From Halobacillus sp. Marseille-P3879 (GTDB taxonomy: Bacteria; Bacillota; Bacilli; Bacillales; Halobacillaceae), in NCBI RefSeq assembly GCF_900240285.1, contig NZ_OESS01000001.1, positions 186,001 through 250,000 of the forward strand: 64,000 bases of DNA, in the 5' to 3' direction. The position numbers and the translations under genes were made by a program. How positions within the stretch are numbered: the stretch's first letter is position 1; every line of letters starts with the position of its first letter. Below, piece after piece: positions 21,283 through 30,162 of the stretch. The notes beneath the pieces were generated by a model. It worked only from the letters and a program-made list of their open reading frames with translations. It made no database searches and was not told the origin of the DNA.

Positions 21283-21411
21283 GGTGGCGCCTTACAGGGG
21301 AAGATAACACCCTAACGCTGGGGGATAACGCCATAACGACGGGAGATAACGCCTTAACGGGGAAAGATAACGCCCTAACAAAGGAAATAGTGTCCTAACG
21401 GCAAAACATTC
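21283..21411. repeat. 21-bp degenerate tandem repeat, locus A
   Basis: About five to six units of period 21 with consensus GATAACGCCCTAACGNNGGGA, one spacing being 20. On the minus strand part of it can be read as a seven-residue repeat (V-R/K-A-L-S-P-x). No convincing gene uses that frame here. The same unit forms a second array at 53554-53676. Confidence 0.8.
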
Positions 21412-21459
21412 AACCCTAACCCCTCAGCACTACAATTGTGAACAGGAAGTTGGCTGAAT

Positions 21460-21852
21460 ATGAAGAGAAATACGATAATCTATGCATTGAGCGGCCTGGC
21501 TGCAGTCGGTGCGATTGTCATCGTTATAGAGATGAACACATCGTGGGAGCCTCCTTATTTTTTTCCATTCTTGATTGGGTATGTGGTACTCCTGCTTGGC
21601 TCTGCGTTATACATATTGATTCTGTTTCTTCTCTCCATAATGAAAATAAACCGCGCTGAATTGGGCAGAAGACTATTAAAATTTATTGGTCTTTTTATAA
21701 TCTTCTCTCTAGGCAGTCTTGTTCTGGATGAGTTCTTTAAAAGTGACGGGCCGAGGGTGAACTATGGGCTGGCCCTCGGAATGGCGTTCAGCTTCAGTTT
21801 TTTTGATTTAATTCTATCTGACCAGAAGGAAAGGACCGATTATGAAATATAG
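21460..21852 (+). CDS. Hypothetical membrane protein
   Basis: A 130-residue protein with four hydrophobic segments at about residues 5-23, 33-57, 70-87 and 98-117, ending in a charged tail (SDQKERTDYEI). I do not recognise the family. The start codon has only a poor ribosome site (AGGAAG, 12 bases away). Its 3' end overlaps the start of a decayed lipoprotein gene. Confidence 0.6.
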   Translation: MKRNTIIYALSGLAAVGAIVIVIEMNTSWEPPYFFPFLIGYVVLLLGSALYILILFLLSIMKINRAELGRRLLKFIGLFIIFSLGSLVLDEFFKSDGPRVNYGLALGMAFSFSFFDLILSDQKERTDYEI

Positions 21853-21949
21853 TGTCTTAATCATTCCTGCGTAGTTTCTATCGGGTTGTACAGGGACTAC
21901 ACGCTTTGCTGGCAGCGGAAGTAGTGTTGAGTTTTTGACTGATTTTTGA
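21842..21949 (+). pseudogene. Remnant of a lipoprotein gene with a nonsense codon
   Basis: ATG at 21842 has GGAAAGG 7 bases upstream. The frame reads MKYSVLIIPA, then TAG (21872-21874), then FLSGCTGTTRFAGSGSSVEF and a second stop after LTDF. The pieces together form a signal peptide with a lipobox (LSGC), so this looks like a lipoprotein gene broken by an in-frame stop and truncated soon after. The original protein is unknown. Confidence 0.5.
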
Positions 21950-21980
21950 AATAATTGACAGTATCAAATAAGCTAAAGGA

Positions 21981-22451
21981 GTGCTTACCATTCCAAAGCT
22001 GCGTTGGACGCTATTAGCTATGTTCGTGAGTGCAGGGGTCATAGGCTGCAGTACGGTTGGAGACACATCCTCAGCCGAAGAAGAGCAGGAAAGCGGATCT
22101 CAAGATATGAGTGTAACCTTTGAATCGGGAGCTTACACAATGGTCGGAATTGAGGACAAGGCTGGTTTTATTAACGGTAGTACCGAGCTGCCGGTGAACA
22201 CCCCCAATAAATACATGTGGCATGTATGGGGAGAGGACGTGGAAGGCCGGTCGTTTACAGTAACCGGCAAGAATCTCGACACCGGGGAGGAGGAAACCCT
22301 GGTCGATAGTGAACTAGCGGGTCCTAACAACGAGGCAGATGCCCACGCTCCTTCGATCATGACATTTCCAAGTGCAGGGGAATGGGAGCTTATCGTTTAT
22401 GTAGGAGACAACCAATTTGAAACGATGAGGATCACAGTGGCGGATTCATAG
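21981..22451 (+). CDS. Putative lipoprotein
   Basis: A lipoprotein of about 153-156 residues: a hydrophobic leader and lipobox (AGVIGC, Cys near residue 22), then an acidic Ser/Glu-rich linker and a beta-rich domain (MWHVWGEDVEGRSFTVTGKNLDTGEEETL...APSIMTFPSAGEWELIVYVGD), likely an extracellular immunoglobulin-like fold. The start is unusual. GTG at 21981 overlaps the AAAGGAG site, while ATT at 21990 is spaced 8 bases from it and gives a shorter, typical signal peptide. TTGACA at 21955-21960 may belong to its promoter, but no good -10 is seen. Confidence 0.7.
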   Translation: MLTIPKLRWTLLAMFVSAGVIGCSTVGDTSSAEEEQESGSQDMSVTFESGAYTMVGIEDKAGFINGSTELPVNTPNKYMWHVWGEDVEGRSFTVTGKNLDTGEEETLVDSELAGPNNEADAHAPSIMTFPSAGEWELIVYVGDNQFETMRITVADS

Positions 22452-22464
22452 ATGGCACGCAGAG

Positions 22465-22492
22465 AAGCAGTCCAAGACAGGGCTGCTTTTTT
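22465..22492 (+). terminator. Intrinsic terminator after lipoprotein gene
   Basis: AAGCAGTCC and GGGCTGCTT pair around AAGACA (one mismatch), followed by six T. Confidence 0.65.
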
Positions 22493-22619
22493 CTGACTAT
22501 AAATTTTTAAGCCGGTTATTAGAAATGGTGTTAGCCATAAGGGTGGGCATCGATCTTCTTTTTTTCTTCTTATGATAGAATAAGTTGATGGTAGTCGCCT
22601 TATTGGAGGTCTATGAAAA

Positions 22620-23597
22620 GTGAAACGATTTTGGAAGATCGCAGGAATAGTGGCTGCAGTGCTGACAGGGTTCATTTTTATAAATAACAGTTCACTCTTT
22701 GTGAAGAGCGAAGAAGCAGAGCCAACGCTGCTGGCCCATAGAGGAATGGCGCAGACGTTTCCTATGGAAGATCTGGAAAATGATACGTGTACGGCAGAAA
22801 GGATTTATGAGCCGGAACATCCGTATATTGAGAATACGATTCCCTCAATGGAAGCAGCATTTAAAGCAGGAGCTGATCTTGTAGAATTTGATATTCACCC
22901 GACAAGTGACGGTCAGTTTGCTGTTTTTCATGATTGGACGCTTGACTGCCGCACAGATGGGACAGGCGTAACGAGAGAGCACAGTATGGAAGAGCTGAAA
23001 CAGCTTGATGTCGGATATGGATACACGGCAGATGAGGGAGAAACGTTCCCTTTTCGCGGTGAAGGGTACGGGTTGATGCCATCACTGGATGAAGTGCTCG
23101 CTCATTTTCCAGATGAGGAATTTCTCATTCACGTAAAAAGCGATGACCCGGAGGAAGGTAAGCAGCTTGCCGAATATCTTTCAGAACTGCCTGAAGATCG
23201 GATGAGCTCCCTGGCCGTGTATGGGGGCGATCAGCCTATACAAGCATTGAAGAACGAACTTCCTGAATTGAGGGTCATGTCGATGGACACATTGAAAAGC
23301 TGTATGATCCGATATATAGCCATCGGCTGGACAGGACATGTCCCGGAAGCATGTGAAAACTCGCAAATTCATATGCCTGAAAAATATGCGTCCTGGATGT
23401 GGGGATGGCCGGAGAAGTTTCAAGCTCGAATGGCAGACGCGGATGCCCGTCTCATCCTCGTAGCTGGAGACGGGGAATGGTCGGAAGGGTTTGATCATGA
23501 AGAAGACATAGAAAGGCTTCCTGACCAATACAGCGGAGGGTTATGGACGAACCGGATTGATCTCGTTGCTCCTTTAATAAAAGAAGAGGAAAGGTAA
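22620..23597 (+). CDS. Glycerophosphodiester phosphodiesterase family protein
   Basis: A 325-residue GDPD-family enzyme, which hydrolyses glycerophosphodiesters to glycerol-3-phosphate and an alcohol. One N-terminal membrane segment or uncleaved signal (residues 7-24) places it outside the cell. Active-site elements are visible: LLAHRGMA near residue 39, ENTIPSMEAAF, VEFDIHPTSDGQFAVFHDWTLDCRTDGTG. It starts at GTG, with GGAGG 10 bases upstream. Monocistronic, with a terminator at the stop codon. Confidence 0.88.
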   Translation: MKRFWKIAGIVAAVLTGFIFINNSSLFVKSEEAEPTLLAHRGMAQTFPMEDLENDTCTAERIYEPEHPYIENTIPSMEAAFKAGADLVEFDIHPTSDGQFAVFHDWTLDCRTDGTGVTREHSMEELKQLDVGYGYTADEGETFPFRGEGYGLMPSLDEVLAHFPDEEFLIHVKSDDPEEGKQLAEYLSELPEDRMSSLAVYGGDQPIQALKNELPELRVMSMDTLKSCMIRYIAIGWTGHVPEACENSQIHMPEKYASWMWGWPEKFQARMADADARLILVAGDGEWSEGFDHEEDIERLPDQYSGGLWTNRIDLVAPLIKEEER

Positions 23598-23631
23598 GAC
23601 AGCACGAATGCAGGACGTGCTGTCTTTTTTA
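23597..23631 (+). terminator. Intrinsic terminator after GDPD gene
   Basis: GACAGCACG pairs with CGTGCTGTC over a 9-base loop, followed by six T. Confidence 0.85.
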
Positions 23632-23703
23632 TTTGTTTCATTATTTCAACAAATCTGAAAATTGTGTTAGTATAGCTTTAATATTAGAGAAGGAGGGCTT
23701 TCA

Positions 23704-24639
23704 ATGAACGTATTATCGGCAGAAAAAGTAAACGACCTTCTAACAATGGATGAGACGATCCGCTCCATTGAACAATTCTATTTAGATGAGGGCCAGGGCA
23801 GCGTGATCATGCCCGACCGCATGCATATCGAGGATGGCAATAATACAAGTCTGTTGATGCCTTCTTATTACGGAGACTATTACGCGACAAAGCTCGTGGG
23901 GGTGGCACCGGACAACACGTCACTTGGCAAGCCGACCATTCACGGATTGATGGTGTTGTACAGCAGACAGACGATGGAACCCCTTTTAATGTGTGACGCG
24001 ATGCCGATTACGGCACTTCGGACGGGAGCGCTTGGCGGACTTGGCATGAAATATTTAGCGAAAGAGGATGCTGCTTCGCTTGGCATTATTGGCACGGGGA
24101 CGCAAGGGTGGAGTCATCTGCAGGCGGCCAGTACGGTCCGTTCCATTCAATCGGTAAAAGTGTACAACCGCAGCCAGGACAAGGTCGCGGCTTTTATTGA
24201 ACGGGCCAAAGCAACTTTTCCAACCCTACATATTGAACTAGCTTCCCCGGAAGAGATTGTCCGCAATTCTGACATTATTGTCACGACCACTACCTCAGAA
24301 AAACCTGTGCTTCCTGAACTTGACGCTGAGAGCTATAAAGGCAAGCAGATTGTCGGTGTCGGCTCCTTCCGCCCGGCGATGCAGGAAATTCCCGACAGCG
24401 TTCTGACCGACGCCGACGAAGTGTATGTGGATGCCCCGAGTGCCTTTCGGGAGTCAGGCGATATGATTCGTGCGCAGGAGCTCGGCGTTGACCCGGAACA
24501 AACGCTGTCGCTTCAAGAGATCATTGAACGCAATCACCGCCCGCAGAATCCGGAGGAGCAATCGATCATTTTTAAATCCGTAGGGGCGGCGATTTTTGAC
24601 TTGATCGTAACGAAAGCTTTATATGAAAAAATCCGTTAA
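23704..24639 (+). CDS. Ornithine cyclodeaminase/mu-crystallin family protein
   Basis: A 311-residue NAD(P)-binding protein of the ornithine cyclodeaminase/mu-crystallin family. The Rossmann loop GIIGTGTQGWSHLQAA is near residue 128, preceded by PITALRTGALGGLGMKYLA. Members include ornithine and alanine dehydrogenase-like enzymes and cyclic imine reductases. It heads an operon with a small membrane protein, a sodium:solute symporter and an unknown protein, so the substrate is probably the solute brought in by that symporter, such as an amino acid or cyclic imino acid (inference). Confidence 0.85.
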   Translation: MNVLSAEKVNDLLTMDETIRSIEQFYLDEGQGSVIMPDRMHIEDGNNTSLLMPSYYGDYYATKLVGVAPDNTSLGKPTIHGLMVLYSRQTMEPLLMCDAMPITALRTGALGGLGMKYLAKEDAASLGIIGTGTQGWSHLQAASTVRSIQSVKVYNRSQDKVAAFIERAKATFPTLHIELASPEEIVRNSDIIVTTTTSEKPVLPELDAESYKGKQIVGVGSFRPAMQEIPDSVLTDADEVYVDAPSAFRESGDMIRAQELGVDPEQTLSLQEIIERNHRPQNPEEQSIIFKSVGAAIFDLIVTKALYEKIR

Positions 24640-24655
24640 GAAAGGGTGAGTCCGT

Positions 24656-24877
24656 ATGAAGGAAGTGACGAAATCGAAATGGAAGGACCCCGGCATTATC
24701 ATGGTTATTGCGCTCGTCTTCATCTCATCCATCGTGTGGATCTGGTGGCCGACGGATGTATACTGGATGGGCATCTCTTTGGCCGGGTGGCTCATGTTCT
24801 TCTGCTTTTTCATCTGGCTGCTGTTAACTTTCATCTACGTTATTTGGATTGAAAAAATTGAAAAACGATCGAACTAA
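24656..24877 (+). CDS. Small membrane protein beside SSS symporter
   Basis: A 73-residue protein with two membrane helices (about residues 12-30 and 36-65) rich in Trp and Phe. Its place directly before a sodium:solute symporter gene, 14 bases away, is like the small accessory subunits (DUF485, DUF997 or DUF3311 types) encoded with such carriers. The family assignment is by context only. Confidence 0.65.
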   Translation: MKEVTKSKWKDPGIIMVIALVFISSIVWIWWPTDVYWMGISLAGWLMFFCFFIWLLLTFIYVIWIEKIEKRSN

Positions 24878-24891
24878 AGGAGTTGTAGACG

Positions 24892-26325
24892 ATGAAAGGA
24901 ATGGAAACTTCCATATTAGCATTCTACTTAATTTTCATGACACTCATCGGTATTTATTTTGCCAGGAGAGCCCACTCCTCTGAGGATGATTATTGGACAG
25001 CTGGACGTAATATTAATAGTTTCGTAGGTTCCTTTGCTTTATTCGCAGCCGTGGCCAGCTCAAGCTCTCTGATGGGTGCGGTCGGGTCAGGAGTGGCGCT
25101 TGGTCTTCCGTTCTTATTTGCGTATGGGTTCGGAGCGGTTGCCATTCCGTCGTTCGCGCTCTTCCTGATCGCGGGACAGATCCGACGATCCGGGGTAAAA
25201 ACGATGCCGGAATTTTTCAAAATCCGCTTTGGCCGGCCGGTTCAAATTGTGGCTGCTGTGATCGTCGTTCTCAGCATGACGTTCTATATGGTCCCGCAGC
25301 TAACCGCCTCCGGATTAATAGGCTCTTACGTGCTCGGCATTGAGTATACAACTGCCGTTATTTTTCTCGGAATCGGATTTACGCTCTATGCTGCGCTTGG
25401 TGGAATGTGGGCGATTACATATACCGACTTGATTCAAGGGGCAGTGATGGTCATTGGGATGCTCGTCTTATCGATCATCATTCTTATGGATCACGAAGGC
25501 GTAGGGACGCTGATTCAGGATGCGCTTGCTGTCGATCCTGCCTTCGGTGAAGTGACCCAGCCGTGGATGTCCTACTTTGGCTTGTTTCTCGCCTTCCTGT
25601 GGTTTGGAGTCGTTTCCCCCTCAGCGGTGATGCGGAACTTCGCTTCCCGCGATGCTAAAACCGCCAGAAGATCTGCGCTCGGAGCATGTATCCTCTATTT
25701 ATGTGTGTTTATTTTCGGAGCGATCATTGCTTCAGCGGGGGCGAGTTTAGACATCATTGACACCCTCAATAATCAGGATATGATTTTTATTTCCGTAATC
25801 GAACACTACATGCCGCCGATTCTTGCGGGGATTATGCTAGCGGGCCTTTTAGCGGCAATTATGTCCTCTGCTGACGCCATGCTGCTTGCGGTATCTGCAG
25901 GCGTCGCCCATGACCTGTATAAAGGCTATATAAATAAAAATGCTTCAGAAAAATCAGTGACCCGGATTGGCTTCGTTGTGATGATTCTGGCAAGCCTCGT
26001 CGGCATCTATTTTGCCATCGATCCTCCGCAGCTGATTGCGATCATGGTCGGATGGGTGAGCGGTGCCATGCTGTCTGCATTCGGCTTCCCGCTTGTCCTC
26101 GGCATCTGGTGGAAGCGAGCCAACATGGCCGGGGCTTTAGCCGGTATGATCGGCGGCTCAATCGCTTTTATTATTATGGCTGCCCTTCCATTCGCCCTCG
26201 TGGCCGAACCTATCGTTGCAGCACCAGTCTCAGCCATTCTCGTGATTGTCGTCAGCCTGATGACCGCACCGCCATCTGAAGCGATGCAGCGCGAAGTAGA
26301 CCGTTACCATACTCACAAAGGATGA
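24892..26325 (+). CDS. Sodium:solute symporter (SSS) family transporter
   Basis: A 477-residue transporter with about 13 membrane helices. Family features are YWTAGRNINSFVGSFALFAAVASSSSLMGAVGSG near the N-terminus, the GGMWAITYTDLIQGAVM block and the LLAAIMSSADAMLLAVSAGVAHDLY stretch that carries the Na2-site Ser residues. Relatives carry proline, pantothenate and other small organic solutes with sodium. The operon with an ornithine cyclodeaminase-like enzyme suggests an amino or imino acid. The start has AAGGAG upstream. Confidence 0.9.
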   Translation: MKGMETSILAFYLIFMTLIGIYFARRAHSSEDDYWTAGRNINSFVGSFALFAAVASSSSLMGAVGSGVALGLPFLFAYGFGAVAIPSFALFLIAGQIRRSGVKTMPEFFKIRFGRPVQIVAAVIVVLSMTFYMVPQLTASGLIGSYVLGIEYTTAVIFLGIGFTLYAALGGMWAITYTDLIQGAVMVIGMLVLSIIILMDHEGVGTLIQDALAVDPAFGEVTQPWMSYFGLFLAFLWFGVVSPSAVMRNFASRDAKTARRSALGACILYLCVFIFGAIIASAGASLDIIDTLNNQDMIFISVIEHYMPPILAGIMLAGLLAAIMSSADAMLLAVSAGVAHDLYKGYINKNASEKSVTRIGFVVMILASLVGIYFAIDPPQLIAIMVGWVSGAMLSAFGFPLVLGIWWKRANMAGALAGMIGGSIAFIIMAALPFALVAEPIVAAPVSAILVIVVSLMTAPPSEAMQREVDRYHTHKG

Positions 26326-26918
26326 AACCAATGGAACCAGTGAAACAAACTACGCTCCGCCTAATTGGGACGGGCGAAGGTATTCAAGAAGAAGATCTGC
26401 CGAAAGCGATTTATAAAATGCTTGGCGTCCAGGCAAAAATGAATCGCACCATTGATACCCATTACATTAAACAGCATATCAAGGTGGCCAAGCGTTTTTA
26501 CCATCCCTTATGGGTCGCCAAACTGCTCGTCATCGCGGACCGTAAACCTTTTCCCCCAAGGAAAAAGCCCAACATGGTATTCGTCGACGCCGTATCCGGC
26601 TACCGCGGTCTCTTTCCAAGTATTCCGCCGATGAATGAAACCCAGGTGGAACGAGCAGAAGCTGCCACCCCGCAGATAACAAAGCAGCAGGTCGAACAAA
26701 AGTACATTATCGATGTGCAGCAGAACCAGATTAACCGCAGTTATGTGTTGAAAAAACCCCGTTACCATCTAGAAGACGTATTCCTCACCTATCTGCCGCT
26801 GTGGGAGGTGGAAGTCGACTCGGCCTATCTCTCAAAAACGTTTGTGATCAACGCCAATACTGGTGATTCCGAGGAGTATATGAGCGGGTTGTGGGGAAGC
26901 GGGGAGCTGTTGTTGTAA
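26322..26918 (+). CDS. Unknown protein of the SSS operon
   Basis: A 198-residue soluble-looking protein that overlaps the symporter stop by 4 bases (ATGA), so translation is coupled. No signal or membrane segment is seen. The start could also be ATG at 26331. Residues 95-130 (FPSIPPMNETQVERAEAATPQITKQQ) look like a flexible linker between two domains. I do not recognise the family; position suggests a role with the transported substrate. Confidence 0.65.
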   Translation: MKPMEPVKQTTLRLIGTGEGIQEEDLPKAIYKMLGVQAKMNRTIDTHYIKQHIKVAKRFYHPLWVAKLLVIADRKPFPPRKKPNMVFVDAVSGYRGLFPSIPPMNETQVERAEAATPQITKQQVEQKYIIDVQQNQINRSYVLKKPRYHLEDVFLTYLPLWEVEVDSAYLSKTFVINANTGDSEEYMSGLWGSGELLL

Positions 26919-26924
26919 AATGTG

Positions 26925-26965
26925 AGTATCCTGCCCCTTTATAGAAGGGACAGGGTACTTTTTTA
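26925..26965 (+). terminator. Intrinsic terminator of the OCD-SSS operon
   Basis: AGTATCCTGCCCCTT and GAAGGGACAGGGTACT form a long stem with one or two imperfections, followed by TTTTTT. Confidence 0.75.
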
Positions 26966-27072
26966 TTAAGTAGTTAAGTGATTATTAGTATATTTATTAT
27001 CATCTCTCTGTAAAAATCTATAGATCGAGTACGATATTACATATATAACTAATTTTTACAGGAGGGAGAAAA

Positions 27073-27960
27073 GTGAAAAGTAATCAAAAAGTAAAATATA
27101 TATCAACTACTGCACTTTCGAAAGAATTAAAGCTAGGAGTAAAAGAGGTATTTAAAATCCTCCTCGACCATAAACTAATTGATCGAGCTAATGAGAACTG
27201 GGTTTTAACCCAGAAAGGAAAAGAAGCAGGGGGGACAGTTAAGAAACATCCTAAAGCAGGTGAATACATAGCTTGGATAGAAACTATTAAAACAGACCCT
27301 ATATTTTTAATAAAAGAGGAGAAATTGATTAATGCTACAGCTTTAAGTAATCATTTTAGAATTTCTAGGTTTAAAATGAATCCAATCTTGTCGGAGCTAG
27401 GGTTTCTTGAAAAAGGAGTTAAAGGATGGAAGTTAACGAACTTAGGGAAAACCGTCGGAGGTAAACAATTTGAGCATGAAAAAACAGGCGTTCCTTATGT
27501 GAACTGGCCAGAAACCATCCTGACTAATAAACGCCTTGTTGAAACAATGGAAGAACTTCAAGGCAAAGAAAAAGAAAAGGAGAACTCTGAGACCAAAACT
27601 CTTGAATTCAGGGGAAAGTTTGAAGCTAAACATAGAACAGCTGATGGACATTATGTGCGTTCGCGGGCAGAAATGCTAATAGATAATTGGTTATATATGT
27701 CTGAAATTGTACACGCATACGAAAGAAAACTACCTGTAGAGGAAGACGTTTACACTGATTTTTATTTGCCTATTGGAAAAGTATATATTGAATACTGGGG
27801 CCTTGAAAATGACCCCAAATATGCAGAAAGAAAACAACAGAAGTTGAAGGTCTATAATAAGTATGGGTTTAATTTAATAGAATTACACGATGCTGATATT
27901 CAAAACTTAGACGACATCTTACCTAAAAAATTATTAAAGTTTGGCATTCAAGCGTATTAA
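27073..27960 (+). CDS. PD-(D/E)XK-like nuclease with duplicated winged-helix N-terminus
   Basis: A 295-residue protein. The first half holds two related units (about 8-75 and 85-155), each a winged-helix-like block (STTALSKELKL..VFKILLDHKLI.....W.LTQKGKEAGG; NATALSNHFRI...NPILSELGFL...GWKLTNLGKTVGG) ending in a Y-x-x-W-x-E-x-I pattern. After a charged linker, residues 180-295 resemble a PD-(D/E)XK nuclease: Glu in VRSRAEMLIDNWLY, Asp in YTDFYLP and Glu in VYIEYWG, then KVYNKYGFNLIEL. It starts at GTG with a strong GGAGGG site. Composition is much more AT-rich than the flanks. It is followed 23 bases later by an Mrr-like nuclease gene. Exact family unknown. Confidence 0.7.
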   Translation: MKSNQKVKYISTTALSKELKLGVKEVFKILLDHKLIDRANENWVLTQKGKEAGGTVKKHPKAGEYIAWIETIKTDPIFLIKEEKLINATALSNHFRISRFKMNPILSELGFLEKGVKGWKLTNLGKTVGGKQFEHEKTGVPYVNWPETILTNKRLVETMEELQGKEKEKENSETKTLEFRGKFEAKHRTADGHYVRSRAEMLIDNWLYMSEIVHAYERKLPVEEDVYTDFYLPIGKVYIEYWGLENDPKYAERKQQKLKVYNKYGFNLIELHDADIQNLDDILPKKLLKFGIQAY

Positions 27961-27983
27961 TAAAGTGAAGGTGAGGTTATATA

Positions 27984-28631
27984 ATGAATGAAAAGGTCTC
28001 TGACGTAGTCACGGGCGCTTTTGTGCTGGTTAATTTATATGTGTATTGGATGGTTTTTAAAAGCACGAATGTTTATTGGTTGTTCGGAATAATAGTTGCA
28101 ACTATTTTATTAAGAATTATAGTTCAGTATATACTGCACAAAAAGAAAAAAAGAACAAAGAAAGAATCATCTAGAAATAAAAAATATGGTAAAGGTTCCA
28201 CATTTAACCGTTTAAGGGAAGATGGAATTATTATGAAAGCTCCATTAGAGGAATTATCCTGGAGGGAATTTGAAAGATTGTGCTTCTTGTATTTTAAGGC
28301 AAAAGGTTTTCGTCCAAAAGAGACGTCTAAAGGAGCGGATGGCGGAGTTGATCTAATTATTTATAATAAGAAAGATGGGGGTCATGAAGCTGTACAAATA
28401 AAGCATTACATAGCTTCAAATAATCAAATCACTGTTAAAGAAATAAGAGAAATCAATTCTGCAAAAAGAAACCATAAGTGTATATTTGCTAAATTTATTA
28501 CCACGTCACATTTTACGAATGATGCATTACGAGAAGCGGATAACTATAAGGTGAATTGCCATAGTATTGAATGGGTGAGAAAAAATATAGATAAATGGAG
28601 AAAAATGCAAGCAGAAAAAATCTCAGTGTAA
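27984..28631 (+). CDS. Membrane-anchored Mrr-type restriction endonuclease-like protein
   Basis: A 215-residue protein. Two membrane helices (about residues 10-28 and 32-52) are followed by a basic linker and an Mrr_cat-like domain (about 85-205). The domain shows the helix LSWREFERLCFLYFKAKGF, then ADGGVDLII with the catalytic Asp and VQIKHY giving the Q-x-K core, and a later HSIEW. Mrr-type nucleases cut DNA, in known cases modified DNA; the membrane-anchored subgroup is poorly studied. It probably forms an operon with the gene before it. AT-rich like that gene. Confidence 0.8.
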   Translation: MNEKVSDVVTGAFVLVNLYVYWMVFKSTNVYWLFGIIVATILLRIIVQYILHKKKKRTKKESSRNKKYGKGSTFNRLREDGIIMKAPLEELSWREFERLCFLYFKAKGFRPKETSKGADGGVDLIIYNKKDGGHEAVQIKHYIASNNQITVKEIREINSAKRNHKCIFAKFITTSHFTNDALREADNYKVNCHSIEWVRKNIDKWRKMQAEKISV

Positions 28632-28709
28632 ATTATTTTGGAGTAAAAAGCCGTGCTAACTCTAAACAGTACAGTATTGGTTAGTCAAAACTATAAGGGA
28701 AACCCTCTT

Positions 28710-28880
28710 TCACTTTTTGAATAAATCAAGCCGGTCGACTACATGTTTTTCTAACATTTGGCGCATTATATCTAAAACTTCCACTTCTTTTCTTACACTA
28801 CCGCTCAAATTTACACTAACAAAAAAATTTTCCTTACCCGTATCTTTTTTCAGCCTATATCCGTTATAGAGGTGAGAGGA
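28710..28880 (-). pseudogene. 3' fragment of a lost gene
   Basis: On the minus strand an open frame without a start codon reads HLYNGYRLKKDTGKENFF, VSVNLSGSVRKEVEVLDIM and RQMLEKHVVDRLDLFKK before TGA. The amino-acid make-up looks like real protein, but a stop (28881-28883) closes the frame upstream and no ATG, GTG or TTG start with a ribosome site precedes the block. It is best read as the C-terminal remnant of a gene cut when the nuclease islet or the sigma factor unit was inserted. Family not recognised. Confidence 0.4.
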
Positions 28881-28894
28881 CTAAAGGAGGGATG

Positions 28895-29554
28895 ATGGTG
28901 GAAAACAGGTGGAATCGGGAGCAGCCTCAACCCGAATCTTTTGAAGAAACCAGGGAGAAGCTTCATCGTTATTGTCTTTTTCTCACAAAGGATCAGTGGG
29001 ATGGAGAAGACCTTGCTCAGGAAGCTATCCTGAAAGCAGTGAACAAGTATGGAAAGGAAGGCGATTTTACACCAGCGCTGCTTAAGAAAATCGCCTACCA
29101 TTTGTGGATTGATCACGTTCGGAAATATGAGAAGGAATTCGTAGGTTATCCAGCTTCAATAGAAAAGGAAGCAGAAAGCCAAAAAGAAGCAGATGAAGAG
29201 CTTGTTGAGAAATTACTCAGCCATCTTACGCCGAAGCAGCTAATTTCCTTCGTTCTGAAAGAGGCCTTTCAGTATAAGATTTCAGAGATAGCCGATCATT
29301 TACACATGTCCGAACCAGCGGTGAAAGCATTATTAAATAGAGCGCGTACGAGGTTGAAAGTACTGGCGCATGTGGAGAAACCTGAAATCTTATGGACAGC
29401 AGAGGACCATGAAAGAGTGAGCCAGATCCTGATGAACGCTTTAACCGAACAAGATCCTGCCATACTTATTCAGTCCATCCCGGTTCTGATCCCGTCATCC
29501 CAACGCACCCGACAACCCTATTGTGCTTCACCTGTCCTCTCAATGGCTGCATAA
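28895..29554 (+). CDS. ECF-like RNA polymerase sigma factor
   Basis: A sigma-70 family protein of about 219 residues. Region 2 is near residues 15-75 (LHRYCLFLTKDQWDGEDLAQEAILKAVNKY), and region 4 near 105-150 (LTPKQLISFVLKEAFQYKISEIADHLHMSEPAVKALLNRARTRL). There is a C-terminal extension of about 60 residues beyond region 4 and no adjacent anti-sigma gene. Starts at 28892, 28895 or GTG 28898 are possible; spacing from AAAGGAGGG favours the later ones. It runs into a clpP gene 23 bases downstream, so the two are probably co-expressed. Confidence 0.85.
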   Translation: MVENRWNREQPQPESFEETREKLHRYCLFLTKDQWDGEDLAQEAILKAVNKYGKEGDFTPALLKKIAYHLWIDHVRKYEKEFVGYPASIEKEAESQKEADEELVEKLLSHLTPKQLISFVLKEAFQYKISEIADHLHMSEPAVKALLNRARTRLKVLAHVEKPEILWTAEDHERVSQILMNALTEQDPAILIQSIPVLIPSSQRTRQPYCASPVLSMAA

Positions 29555-29577
29555 CCAATTGACGGGGAGGAAGAAAA

Positions 29578-30162
29578 ATGAATACGATTCCGTACGTAGT
29601 GGAACAAACGACTAAAGGCGAGCGTTCCTACGATATTTACTCACGGTTGTTAAAGGACCGGATTGTCATGGTCAGTGAAGAAATCAATGATCATATGGCC
29701 AACAGTATCGTAGCCCAGCTGTTGTTCTTAGCAGCTGATGATGCAGATAAAGACATTTCCTTGTACATCAATAGTCCGGGAGGGTCCACGTCAGCGGGCT
29801 TCTCAATCTTAGATACGATGCAGTATATTAAGCCGGATGTTCAGACGATTTGTACCGGAATGGCTGCGTCTTTTGGAGCGATGATTTTACTAGCAGGCGC
29901 AAAAGGAAAGCGCTTTGCGTTACCGAACAGTGAAATCATGATCCACCAGCCCCTGGGCGGTGCCAGAGGGCAGGCGACAGATTTAGAGATCTCCGCCAAA
30001 CGGATCATCAAGCTGCGACAGCATATTAATGAAATTATCGCAGAAAAGACAGGTCAGCCGATTAAAAAGGTTGCGGAAGACACGGATCGTGATTACTTTA
30101 TGAGTGCTTTGGAAGCGAAAGACTATGGAATCGTGGACGACATAATCGCAAATAAAAAATAA
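29578..30162 (+). CDS. clpP: ATP-dependent Clp protease proteolytic subunit
   Basis: A 194-residue ClpP, the chambered serine protease that degrades substrates fed by Clp ATPases. The triad is intact: Ser in TGMAASFGA, His in IMIHQPLGG and Asp in EDTDRDYF. The [20 protein letters not shown] block differs in several positions from the sequence I remember for the housekeeping Bacillus enzyme (which has ITAGMAIYDTMQ), so this may be a second, divergent ClpP. It forms a pair with a sigma factor gene, which is not the usual housekeeping context. Confidence 0.93.
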   Translation: MNTIPYVVEQTTKGERSYDIYSRLLKDRIVMVSEEINDHMANSIVAQLLFLAADDADKDISLYINSPGGSTSAGFSILDTMQYIKPDVQTICTGMAASFGAMILLAGAKGKRFALPNSEIMIHQPLGGARGQATDLEISAKRIIKLRQHINEIIAEKTGQPIKKVAEDTDRDYFMSALEAKDYGIVDDIIANKK